From Fidelibacterota bacterium (lineage in GTDB: Bacteria > Marinisomatota > Marinisomatia > Marinisomatales > TCS55), in assembly GCA_002725545.1 (NCBI GenBank), contig PBPW01000114.1, positions 1-11,730 of the forward strand: DNA of 11,730 nt. Direction: 5' to 3'. Of the stretch, positions 1-8,218 are shown one piece after another (position 1 is the stretch's first letter; each line of letters starts with the position of its first letter). The position numbers were made by a program, and so were the translations under genes. Under the pieces are notes generated by a model. It made no database searches and was not told the DNA's origin. It saw only the letters and a program-made list of their open reading frames with translations.

Positions 1-692
1 GGAACTTCAACTTCTTTTGGAGGTGTAAAAACACTTACTGATATTTCTGGTTTTTCACCAACTAAAGGATTTGGTAAAGCCTCTCTAAATTCTTTTCTTT
101 CACTTCTAGGCAGTTGGTCTTCTGTAACTAATCCTTTATCACGAACCCAAGCTGTCTGTTCTTCATCTGTGTTACCAAATGCTTCCAAAGTGTCTTCAGC
201 TTTTTTTAATTCTTGTTGTGCTATAGCAACAGCTTTCTGAGCTTCTTGTTTAGGTTGACCAACTTTAGGGCGGTTGTCTTCAATCCATTCAATTAAACCG
301 CCAACAGTTAACCCCCCAGCGATAGCAACTTCTAAACTGCTAGCTGATGAATCTGTAGTTGGGTTATAAGATAGCAACTCTTGGGATTCTTCAGATTGAC
401 GAATTGGATACCCTGCTGCCGTTAACAAAAATTCCAACCTTGCTAATACATCAAGAGAAGGTTTATCCGTAAGACTGTTTAATTTTGTTGAAGTGCCAAG
501 ATCAGCCACTTCGATAGAAGCCATTTCTTCAATAGCTTCAATCTTGGCGTTCTGGTCATATCTAGCTCGATTACGACCACGTTGAGTTTCTAAATTATCT
601 TTAGCTTGAACAAGTTTTTTTTCAGCTTCTTCAATAATTTTTTCTAAACGCTGGCGCTCATCATCAACTGCTATTTGTATTGCTTCATTCAT
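1..692 (-). CDS. Coiled-coil phage protein of unknown function, 3' end missing
   Basis: The reading frame is open from an ATG at 692 to the window edge (230 codons and two bases), so the C-terminus lies outside. I do not recognise the family. Residues about 8-60 are charged and helical, rich in Glu, Lys, Arg and Gln (for example ERQRLEKIIEEAEKKL), and look like a coiled coil. A short Gly-rich hydrophobic stretch (VAIAGGLTVGGLIEWI) follows near residue 125, then a second Ala/Lys/Glu-rich helix near residues 150-175, then a Pro- and Val-rich tail. AGGTG sits 7 bases before the ATG, inside the end of the previous gene, and only two bases separate the two genes. Its place downstream of terminase, portal and a giant virion-type protein suggests a head-assembly role such as scaffold or internal protein. 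That is inference from gene order only. Confidence 0.88.
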   Translation of the reverse strand, partial: MNEAIQIAVDDERQRLEKIIEEAEKKLVQAKDNLETQRGRNRARYDQNAKIEAIEEMASIEVADLGTSTKLNSLTDKPSLDVLARLEFLLTAAGYPIRQSEESQELLSYNPTTDSSASSLEVAIAGGLTVGGLIEWIEDNRPKVGQPKQEAQKAVAIAQQELKKAEDTLEAFGNTDEEQTAWVRDKGLVTEDQLPRSERKEFREALPNPLVGEKPEISVSVFTPPKEVEV

Positions 693-694
693 AT

Positions 695-1387
695 TTAAGC
701 ACCTGCAACTATCTTTTGAAACATATTCAATGTTTTAGCCATACGACGATTAGCTGCTTCTTCTGGAGAAGCTGCTTTAAACCCTTCTGTTAAATCACCC
801 ATACCAGGAGAACTTGCTTCATCATCCTCTAACTTACGAAAAATAGACACAGCTAATTCTTTTTCAGAATCAGAAGCAGCCCTACCAAAAATGTTTTTAG
901 CAGCACTGTCAGCATAAGTAGAAATCTGATCTTCAGTAGCTCTCCGTGTAACAGGTTCTTCCTCTAATTCAACTTCTATGGGTCTTGTAGGTAAAGCTTC
1001 TTGTGAAAGAGGATTTATCCCTTGAGCCGCATAAAAATTAACTGCTGAAACAAACGCATTTTCAGCCTGTCCTTTATTATGAATGTCTTCAGTTTTAGTG
1101 GACTTAGAATAAAAACCACTTACAAACAATCTTTCATGTAAAGATTTTCGTTGATCTTCTGACATATCAAAATATTGTTGGTAAATATCACCAACAGTTA
1201 AATCACCTATTTGTTCTGTACCAGCCATAGCCCCTTTAAGAGCTTCTGGTCTTTCACTAGCAGGAATAATCACAGCATCAGGATCGTTATACCTTACGTA
1301 TGTTTCAAAAGGACTAGGAACATCTTTTTCAGGAACGCTCAAAGGACTAATCCCAAACTCTTGCATTATGTCATTTAAATCGCTCAT
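695..1387 (-). CDS. Hypothetical phage structural-region protein, 230 aa
   Basis: This is a complete frame from an ATG at 1387 to a TAA. The start overlaps the stop of the 1570-aa gene as ATGA, and GAGG lies 8 bases before the ATG, so both coupling and direct initiation are possible. The protein is acidic, without a signal peptide or membrane span. Residues about 1-60 are loose and Pro-rich. Residues about 60-125 look helical and contain DIYQQYFDMSEDQRKSLHER and an aromatic GFYS/VNFYAAQG section. A Glu-rich linker (ELEEEPVTRRATEDQ) leads to a second helical part (SAAKNIFGRAASDSEKELAV) and a basic, helical C-terminus. I do not recognise a catalytic motif. The position suggests a minor virion or assembly protein, but the function is unknown. 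Confidence 0.9.
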   Translation of the reverse strand: MSDLNDIMQEFGISPLSVPEKDVPSPFETYVRYNDPDAVIIPASERPEALKGAMAGTEQIGDLTVGDIYQQYFDMSEDQRKSLHERLFVSGFYSKSTKTEDIHNKGQAENAFVSAVNFYAAQGINPLSQEALPTRPIEVELEEEPVTRRATEDQISTYADSAAKNIFGRAASDSEKELAVSIFRKLEDDEASSPGMGDLTEGFKAASPEEAANRRMAKTLNMFQKIVAGA

Positions 1388-4300
1388 GCTGCTTTCCTCA
1401 TATTGTCCAGTTGTGAACCTGGCCAGGTATTAGAAGTTAGAGGGTCAAACTCTAACCATCTCCATAATAAGTCACCAAACGTAGGATTCTCAATCATTTG
1501 ATCAATTATTGAATCCCACGCAACTTTTAAATCTTGATTAGATCGAGAATCCATAGTTGAAGAACCACCAGCAGCCCCACGTTTAGACAACTCGCCTGTA
1601 AAAGCATCTCTGATTTCAAGATATTTTGCTAACAGTTGTATGTCATCACGACCTGCTAAACGCTCATCAGCGACAACTGCTCTCATTCCTTTAATACGAG
1701 TTGTCCATTTAGTTAAATCAGGATTACTGTATTCTTTATACCAAAGAGGATAGCGTTCACCTAACTTTAAGACAGCTTGTTGTTTAATAGAAAGCAAATC
1801 TGATGCTTCTTTTACACGAAGATTCGGAAGACCACGTTCACGCATTGTATTAAAGATAATATCATTTATACGCCCGTACTCTTCCCAGCCTTCACGTACA
1901 CGGCTGTCAGTTAAAATTTCATCTAAAGACATTCGTTCACGACGTTTAACACCTGAACCTGGGCTAGTGTCTTCTCTAAGTTGTTTTTCATACACAGCAG
2001 CAGACCATTTAGCAGAACCGCCACCTTCTGTTCCTAAAATCAAACCACCAATTTCAGGGTATTTATGAATCATGTCAATATATTTTGTACGAGTTTCTTC
2101 ACTTTCTATAGTAGCTGGAAGCCCTTCGTTATTTTTTGAGAAACGTGCAGCTAAAGCAAAGAAGCCTTCTACCCCTTCCGCAATCAAATAATCCATAAAC
2201 TTTTTATCTGCTGTTTTAATATTTTCTTTTTTCAACCTACGGTATTCATCTATATAAGGTTGGTAAGGCGAATGAAACCCAACAGAAGCAGGAGAAAAAG
2301 CTGAAGCAATCGCTTTCAAGTAATGAAAATTCTTAGCATCTTCTTTAACTCCAGCTATAAACTTTGCTCTTTCGCTACCATCTCCAAAATCAATTTTGTC
2401 TCTATCCCCATCAGCCATCTCAGCCATACGAGTGAGCATGATGGTGGCGGCTGTGCTTTCATAAGACCTGTTTTCACTTAAAGCACTTGTTATACGTTTA
2501 ACCCAAGCTGGTTGTAGCGCATCAAAAGATTGTTCTAAAATATTACTTCCCCTGACAGGACCATAAGGAAGTATAAATTTAAAAGCTTCTTCAAATTTTG
2601 GTTCTGTGACAACTAAAGCTGAAACAGGTATTTGAGCTATAGGTCCAACACCAGGTGCTATTTGTGTAACCATGTTTATTGAATCAGCACGGAACCTTAT
2701 AGTTGACTGTTCTTTAAAAGCGTTTCCTAACATTCCAGATGACACAAGTTCAGAAGCGAACTCTGGCAACCGAAGCGTGAAGTATCTTTCTCCATCCACT
2801 TCTTCCATTTGGAACCAATCTGTATCGGGTCTAGCTCTCAATGTCTGCAACATTCGAGAAACGAACACTGGGTTGTCTATTGCTAGTCCAGCCCAACGAG
2901 TAAGAACTTCCTGATATGCGTTGAAGAAAGGCATGATGTTGTTCATCATGTCAGCAAACTCTGATCGTTCAGCTAAATCATATAGAAGGTCACGGGTTTC
3001 ATTTAATGCTTTACGCCTTGACGAAGCTTCAATAGTTTTTAAAGCATCTTCAGTTAACGCATAATCACCGTTTGTTGTTTTATATGCTTTAACTCGTCTT
3101 AAAATATCTTCTTCATATACTGCTTTGAAATAAGGATTTCTTGAAAGATTGTCTGTTGTGACTGTTCCTAGTCGATCAAAAAGACGATTAACTAAACGAT
3201 CTTTTTTAGCTCTTAAAGTATCATCAGCTAATTGTATTCCTTGTTGACCATGAATATCACCTACATACTGTTTCCAATCTTCACCATTTTTTTCAGCTAT
3301 TCGTTTAAGATCTTTAAGAGTGACACGAACACTGCCTTGACTATCAGCTAATAGTTGAGCTACTTCTTTGTTTGTAACCATTCTGTCTGTAGCTTGAACA
3401 ACTTGTTCAGCCCAATCTTCAATATCATCAGTTAAAAGATTGCCACTTTTATCTTTTTTTATTCTGTTAGGAATTTTTTTAGCAAACTCTTTACCAGCAT
3501 CAGTGTGCATCCAATCAATAAGTGCTTGCTTCCTAACGGAAGCATCACCCAACCTGTGATTAAAAGCTATTTGGCCTACAGGATTATTAGCCCATTGGTC
3601 ATTAACAACTCTTTCCCACCAGTCACCAAATCTTTTTTCAGCGGCTTTGGAAGTTCCTATACCGGAAACTTCATAAGTCATCCAATCGCCCATGATCTCA
3701 TCCACTTCATTCCAGACTTCTTTTTCTGTGTTTCCTAAAAGAAACCTTGAAGTACGATTAGCACTATTAGCTTTCATCGCAAGAATATTTGGTTCCAACG
3801 CATCACCAAAAGCACCTGCTATCTCATAATCGTGAATGTCCGTACTTCTACTTATAGTTAGTGGACCTTCACCTATTTCTTGTAAAAGTTCTTTAGCTCT
3901 TGCTACTTGACCGCCTTCATATAACACTCTGGCTTCTTCTCTGATTCTTAAAGTTTTCCTAAGCCGTTTTAACGCCCTAGTGTTTCTAGCTAAAGAACCA
4001 CTCGCACCTATAGCTGCACCAACTGGTCCTGCTACAAGCAATCCAATGCCACCTGTAACCGCTGCTCTTCTAGCAGTAAGTTTTTTAGAACCAGCTATTT
4101 GAACCTTGCCACCTTTTATTGTGACTGCACCAGTTTTAACAAGAGCATTTTCTAAAACTTTTTGCACATACTTTGGTCGGTCTTCGCTTAAAAGTTTCCA
4201 CATTCTTTCAGTTGTTCCAACTTTTGCAAACATACGCAACTGTTCGTCACCCACAACTCTCATTACCCATGCAGGGCGAAGAAGAACTGCTGGTCGCCAA

Positions 4301-6096
4301 AGTTTCATTATTTCATGTAAGCTCTGCGCTCTAATGTCATTTGCTTTAAAAATAAAATCTGGCATCTTTGATGCTTGTCGCCTCATAGCTTTATCAACTT
4401 TTTTGATATCAACCAAAGCAACAGACTGTTTAAGCTGAGAAGGGTTTAAAGGAACCTGAAGCATTTCTTCAATACCAGTATCAGGATCTTTAAAATGTAT
4501 TGTGCTTATGTTTTTATCAGCATCATACTTTCTGACATCTGACATAACTTTCGCAAATGACTCATGGGAATATTCAAAATCTTCTATAAATTTTGTGATC
4601 TCTTTGTCGTAATCTTTTTTACTCATGTTCTTAGGGCGTTTAACATGCTTTTCAGCTACTTTCCTAATCGCTTTAGTGTTAGCTGTTCTAGCTAAAACTT
4701 CAGCCCTCGTAGCTATATCACTTCTAGCCCATTGCCCACGAAACCTTCTTATTTCATCAGCTTCAAAACCTGCTTCACGCATAAACCTTGCTACCTGTTC
4801 ACCACTGTTAGCATCACCAGCCCAAACAAAATGCTGGGGGCGCATATCTCTAACTACACGAACAGGTGCCATAGTCCAATTCGATCTATAAAACTGTTGA
4901 ACTCTATCGTTGTGAACAAAGTTTTTTCTCATCGTTGGTTTAATAGCTTCTTCAATAGAAGCAAATGCTCTAATTACATGAGGAGCATCATCCATTTCTG
5001 AAATTAAACCTTGCGCTAAAGTTAGTGTCCCATCTTGAGCTTCGTCAAAAATAGTCATTTGACCACCAACAGATGCCGGAGGAACGCTTTGTTTAATTTG
5101 GTTAGAGTTCTTGTAAAGTTGCTGATACCTGTGTGCGGTAGCGGCTCCTTCAAGTTTTTCAATGTTTTTTATAGCAGAAGCGTCACCCATAAAGAAACGC
5201 ATAACATTTTCTAGTGATTCTTTACCACCTTGAAATCCTGTTTCAGCACCGCCTATAACTGCTCTGGCTATTTCAGTAGAAATAACATCACCTTCATGGT
5301 GATCGAAAAAATATTTTTCTTTTATTTTTCCAGCAAAATCATCTAAGTCTTTTTCGTCTAAAAGAAGTTGATTGTTCCGTGTGTTTCTAGCCCCAGTTGT
5401 AACAGCTAATTCTTCTACGTCATCAGAGAATTTTGAAAAACCTCTGCCTTCTTTAAAATAATTGTTAAAAGAATTTCGTTTTGAAATCGCTCTCCCAGCC
5501 ATAACGCCACCACCGGCGACAATCTCAGGAGAAAGAAAAATTCGAGTAGCCGCATCCCAAGTTCCGCTGACATAAGTAAACCATTGTTCACTTTCAGCTT
5601 TCATAACTTGTTCGTCATCAAGAATATCATCAGTCGCAAAAGCTAAAGCTACAGCTTGTCCAGGTGAACGATCTTGAGCTATTTTATAAGCTAGTTTCCA
5701 TTTTTCGGAATCAGTCCAAACTCCCCAATCGTCACCAAAAAAACCACCGCTTCCTTCAGCTTGTCCTAAAGAAGCCATTGTCACAACCGTGCTAATAGGT
5801 TCAGCTATTGCTTCTCTATAAGCAGTTTCCAAACCTTCTAAAGCAACATTGCCACCTTCACGAATAGGTTTAGGTAAAGCACCAATTAGGACACCACCGA
5901 CACCTTCAGGACCGATAGTGTGTTGCATTAACTCAACACCACGATCTTTACTGACACCCCAAATGGTGTCAAGAAAACCATCGTATTCGTCTTCAGTGAA
6001 AGGAGCTTCAGCTAAATCAACAACAGTATTAACAGCGGTGCGACCAACTTCAAAACCAGCATCCCAAAGTTTTCCTATCCGATCAAAAAACCCCAT
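1384..6096 (-). CDS. Giant phage protein, 1570 aa, probable internal virion or ejected protein
   Basis: This is by far the longest gene in the window and has no internal stop. The start is an ATG at 6096 that shares one base with the upstream stop (TAATG). No good Shine-Dalgarno site precedes it, so it probably depends on ribosomes finishing the 123-aa gene. Visible parts: an N-terminus with amphipathic Gly/Val-rich stretches; a long charged helical middle; a conserved-looking Trp/Arg-rich patch at about residues 595-622 (LLRPAWVMRVVGDEQLRMF); a hydrophobic Gly/Ala stretch at about 677-702 (VTGGIGLLVAGPVGAAIGAS) that could insert in a membrane; and an aromatic patch at about 1049-1062 (NNIMPFFNAYQEVLTRW). 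No lysozyme, transglycosylase or protease signature stands out. Size, membrane-active stretch and place after the portal fit a protein carried inside the head and delivered with the DNA. A tape-measure role is less likely because no tail genes are next to it. Confidence 0.95.
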   Translation of the reverse strand: MGFFDRIGKLWDAGFEVGRTAVNTVVDLAEAPFTEDEYDGFLDTIWGVSKDRGVELMQHTIGPEGVGGVLIGALPKPIREGGNVALEGLETAYREAIAEPISTVVTMASLGQAEGSGGFFGDDWGVWTDSEKWKLAYKIAQDRSPGQAVALAFATDDILDDEQVMKAESEQWFTYVSGTWDAATRIFLSPEIVAGGGVMAGRAISKRNSFNNYFKEGRGFSKFSDDVEELAVTTGARNTRNNQLLLDEKDLDDFAGKIKEKYFFDHHEGDVISTEIARAVIGGAETGFQGGKESLENVMRFFMGDASAIKNIEKLEGAATAHRYQQLYKNSNQIKQSVPPASVGGQMTIFDEAQDGTLTLAQGLISEMDDAPHVIRAFASIEEAIKPTMRKNFVHNDRVQQFYRSNWTMAPVRVVRDMRPQHFVWAGDANSGEQVARFMREAGFEADEIRRFRGQWARSDIATRAEVLARTANTKAIRKVAEKHVKRPKNMSKKDYDKEITKFIEDFEYSHESFAKVMSDVRKYDADKNISTIHFKDPDTGIEEMLQVPLNPSQLKQSVALVDIKKVDKAMRRQASKMPDFIFKANDIRAQSLHEIMKLWRPAVLLRPAWVMRVVGDEQLRMFAKVGTTERMWKLLSEDRPKYVQKVLENALVKTGAVTIKGGKVQIAGSKKLTARRAAVTGGIGLLVAGPVGAAIGASGSLARNTRALKRLRKTLRIREEARVLYEGGQVARAKELLQEIGEGPLTISRSTDIHDYEIAGAFGDALEPNILAMKANSANRTSRFLLGNTEKEVWNEVDEIMGDWMTYEVSGIGTSKAAEKRFGDWWERVVNDQWANNPVGQIAFNHRLGDASVRKQALIDWMHTDAGKEFAKKIPNRIKKDKSGNLLTDDIEDWAEQVVQATDRMVTNKEVAQLLADSQGSVRVTLKDLKRIAEKNGEDWKQYVGDIHGQQGIQLADDTLRAKKDRLVNRLFDRLGTVTTDNLSRNPYFKAVYEEDILRRVKAYKTTNGDYALTEDALKTIEASSRRKALNETRDLLYDLAERSEFADMMNNIMPFFNAYQEVLTRWAGLAIDNPVFVSRMLQTLRARPDTDWFQMEEVDGERYFTLRLPEFASELVSSGMLGNAFKEQSTIRFRADSINMVTQIAPGVGPIAQIPVSALVVTEPKFEEAFKFILPYGPVRGSNILEQSFDALQPAWVKRITSALSENRSYESTAATIMLTRMAEMADGDRDKIDFGDGSERAKFIAGVKEDAKNFHYLKAIASAFSPASVGFHSPYQPYIDEYRRLKKENIKTADKKFMDYLIAEGVEGFFALAARFSKNNEGLPATIESEETRTKYIDMIHKYPEIGGLILGTEGGGSAKWSAAVYEKQLREDTSPGSGVKRRERMSLDEILTDSRVREGWEEYGRINDIIFNTMRERGLPNLRVKEASDLLSIKQQAVLKLGERYPLWYKEYSNPDLTKWTTRIKGMRAVVADERLAGRDDIQLLAKYLEIRDAFTGELSKRGAAGGSSTMDSRSNQDLKVAWDSIIDQMIENPTFGDLLWRWLEFDPLTSNTWPGSQLDNMRKAA

Positions 6097-6467
6097 TAGA
6101 TAGGACTATTCGATGACTTGCTAGAAGCATGTCTTACCCTTCTCACAAACATACGAAAATTCGCTGTCGCTTCAGGCATAGCAGCTTTAGCTTCCAAAAT
6201 AGGTAAATAACTAGCAAGCCGTTCAGACAATTCATTATCTGGAGACCCCATAGGTTGAGGCAAAATATCAGGTCCAGGTCCAGCACCTATAGCAGCACCA
6301 GCCGTTAAAGGTTCAGAAGGTTTTTCTGAGGGTCTATTAGGTAATCCCATTTGACCTGGAGTTATATTTTGTTCTTTGTGCATCGCAACAACTCGTTGTG
6401 AATCTTCTTGTTCTTTACGCTTTCCATAAGTTTGATTAGGCGCTGATTCGATTCTTTGATCTGCCAT
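6096..6467 (-). CDS. Small disordered protein between portal and giant virion protein, 123 aa
   Basis: The ATG at 6467 shares a base with the portal stop (TAATG), and AGGTGAG lies just upstream at 6478-6472, a good ribosome site. The first 75 or so residues are low in hydrophobic residues and rich in Gln, Glu, Lys, Pro and Gly, including a stretch of Ala/Gly/Pro repeats (AAIGAGPGPDILPQPMGSP), and are probably unfolded. One short helix (ELSERLASYLPILEAKAAM) and a basic Arg-rich segment (MFVRRVRHASSK) follow. No family is recognised. Sitting between portal and a very large virion protein, with overlaps on both sides, it may be an adaptor, chaperone or connector piece. Its stop overlaps the start of the 1570-aa gene, which otherwise lacks a ribosome site, so it may also serve to set the translation level of that gene. 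Confidence 0.88.
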   Translation of the reverse strand: MADQRIESAPNQTYGKRKEQEDSQRVVAMHKEQNITPGQMGLPNRPSEKPSEPLTAGAAIGAGPGPDILPQPMGSPDNELSERLASYLPILEAKAAMPEATANFRMFVRRVRHASSKSSNSPI

Positions 6468-8218
6468 TATCTCACCTGACCTAATAGTTCACGTAACTGG
6501 GGTCGCCCAGCAGGAGGCGCAGCAGTTTGTTCTGCTCCAGCTCCAGGTTGAGCAATCCCAGACATAGTTTCAGGAGAACCAGCAGGAGCTTCAGTTGCTT
6601 GACGCTCTTGTGCTTCTTTTTGAACTTTCTCAACAGCTTCAGCTAATTCTGCACGATTTGTTCTAACAAGATTAGCTATCTTTGCTAAATCGTTAGGAGG
6701 TATCGCACCTTGAGAAGCTTGAGTTTGAATACTGGCTAATAATGCTTGTTCTAAATTTTCAGCTATCACAGCATCATGTTCATGTTCAGCGTCATCAACC
6801 ATCGGGTCTATTTGCATAAACGAACGCTTAGATAAAGTACCCATTCCTATTCTCTGACCAGCCCCGATAACCATATTGTTCATATCGGTTCCAGGGTGAG
6901 AGAACACGACTCGGTTCTCATCTGTTTCAAAATCTTTATTAGGCGTGTAATCAACAACACCTTTAGCGCCTTTCATCGTTACATAAAACGACTTAGGTTT
7001 ATTACCTGCATAAGCTTTCATTAAAGCAATAGCACGTTTATTTTCAAGTTCTAAAGAAGTAGCTATCATTCGTTGAGCTTCCTGAACAGGAAAATCAACA
7101 ACCGCTGAAAGAACCGCTTCACCTCTACGACCTGTTCGGATATTAGAACCGGACTCGCCACCAAACTCGGAAGGAATACCAGCAGTTAAACGCTGACCTC
7201 TTTCCAACCTGTCGATAGTAGGGTTAGTCATAAAACCTGGGTTTACAGTTGAATCTTTCAACTGCCCACCTTTAATGATTCCAACTTCGCCAGTTAAACC
7301 ATTAGCTGTGTTAATAATCTGAGGTGTTTCACCTGGATTAGCTACAAGCCAACTATCAGGGAAAATACCTTTTTGCACAGCTAGAACTTCTAAAGCCATT
7401 AACTTGGCTTGCATCTGATACATGCCAAGCATTTGATCGAACTGTCCTTGAGGTTCACCCAAGTTAACTCTGCCTGCTATAACAACAGGACAAATACCTG
7501 CACGGTTAATTGTTCGTTCTAGTTCAGCTACAGGAGCCATATAATCTGAATGTTGATACCAGTTGTTTTTTTCTTCTGGGCTTTGACCCATTACTAAAAG
7601 AACAGTTTCTTCAGCGTCGCAATACTCAATCAACTGATACAAGTCGGAACCGTCAGTGCCATCTTGATACACCCTCATAGCTTGTTCAGGGTAATTAGCT
7701 CTTAACCAATCATAAGTACGTTCATAAGTAAAGATCGTGTCATGTGGAGCCATGTCATCAGGACCAAACAAAGGAGAAGGAAAAGTTGTTAGAGGGTCAC
7801 GAACAGTCCATTCTGGTACACCAGTTACAGGATTGTACCTTAACGAAACAGGAGAACAAGCATAACCAAGCATGTGTCTTGCACGTTTCGACAATTTAAT
7901 ATCCATCTTGTTGTGTTCCCACCAACCCAAAACAGCCCTACGTCTAACGCTTGCACGTTTCTCAGATTGCTTCTGATCGTCTTTAATGGGAGGCATTACA
8001 ACGTCAGGCATTACAGAAGCTACTCTCATAGCTGTCTGATCTAAACCTTGAGCTAACAGATTAGCTACAGCCACCTGCTCGTTGTTATCCAACTCTGGTA
8101 ACGGAACCACAATGTCCCCGTTATACGCAGCTTTAACACGACGCATACGAGAAAATGTTGGTTCTAAACTGGACTCCCTTTCTTTAAGAAGCCCTACAAT
8201 ATCTTCAGGCGACTTCAC
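6467..8218 (-). CDS. Portal protein, 583 aa
   Basis: Portal proteins form the twelve-subunit ring at one head vertex through which the terminase pumps DNA. This call rests on size (about 580 aa), on position directly after the terminase large subunit, and on portal-like layout: an N-terminal helical region, a mixed core with DPLTTFPSPLF and a long acidic/aromatic section (about 130-250), a central helical part around residues 320-400 (RLERGQRLTAGIPSEFG onward), then a long C-terminal helical region ending in a flexible Pro/Ala/Gln tail (about 540-575). The start is GTG at 8218, directly touching the terminase TAA. AGAGG lies 8 bases upstream, inside the terminase gene, and supports this start over any later ATG. 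The downstream gene overlaps its stop. The exact portal subfamily cannot be assigned by eye. Confidence 0.88.
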   Translation of the reverse strand: MKSPEDIVGLLKERESSLEPTFSRMRRVKAAYNGDIVVPLPELDNNEQVAVANLLAQGLDQTAMRVASVMPDVVMPPIKDDQKQSEKRASVRRRAVLGWWEHNKMDIKLSKRARHMLGYACSPVSLRYNPVTGVPEWTVRDPLTTFPSPLFGPDDMAPHDTIFTYERTYDWLRANYPEQAMRVYQDGTDGSDLYQLIEYCDAEETVLLVMGQSPEEKNNWYQHSDYMAPVAELERTINRAGICPVVIAGRVNLGEPQGQFDQMLGMYQMQAKLMALEVLAVQKGIFPDSWLVANPGETPQIINTANGLTGEVGIIKGGQLKDSTVNPGFMTNPTIDRLERGQRLTAGIPSEFGGESGSNIRTGRRGEAVLSAVVDFPVQEAQRMIATSLELENKRAIALMKAYAGNKPKSFYVTMKGAKGVVDYTPNKDFETDENRVVFSHPGTDMNNMVIGAGQRIGMGTLSKRSFMQIDPMVDDAEHEHDAVIAENLEQALLASIQTQASQGAIPPNDLAKIANLVRTNRAELAEAVEKVQKEAQERQATEAPAGSPETMSGIAQPGAGAEQTAAPPAGRPQLRELLGQVR

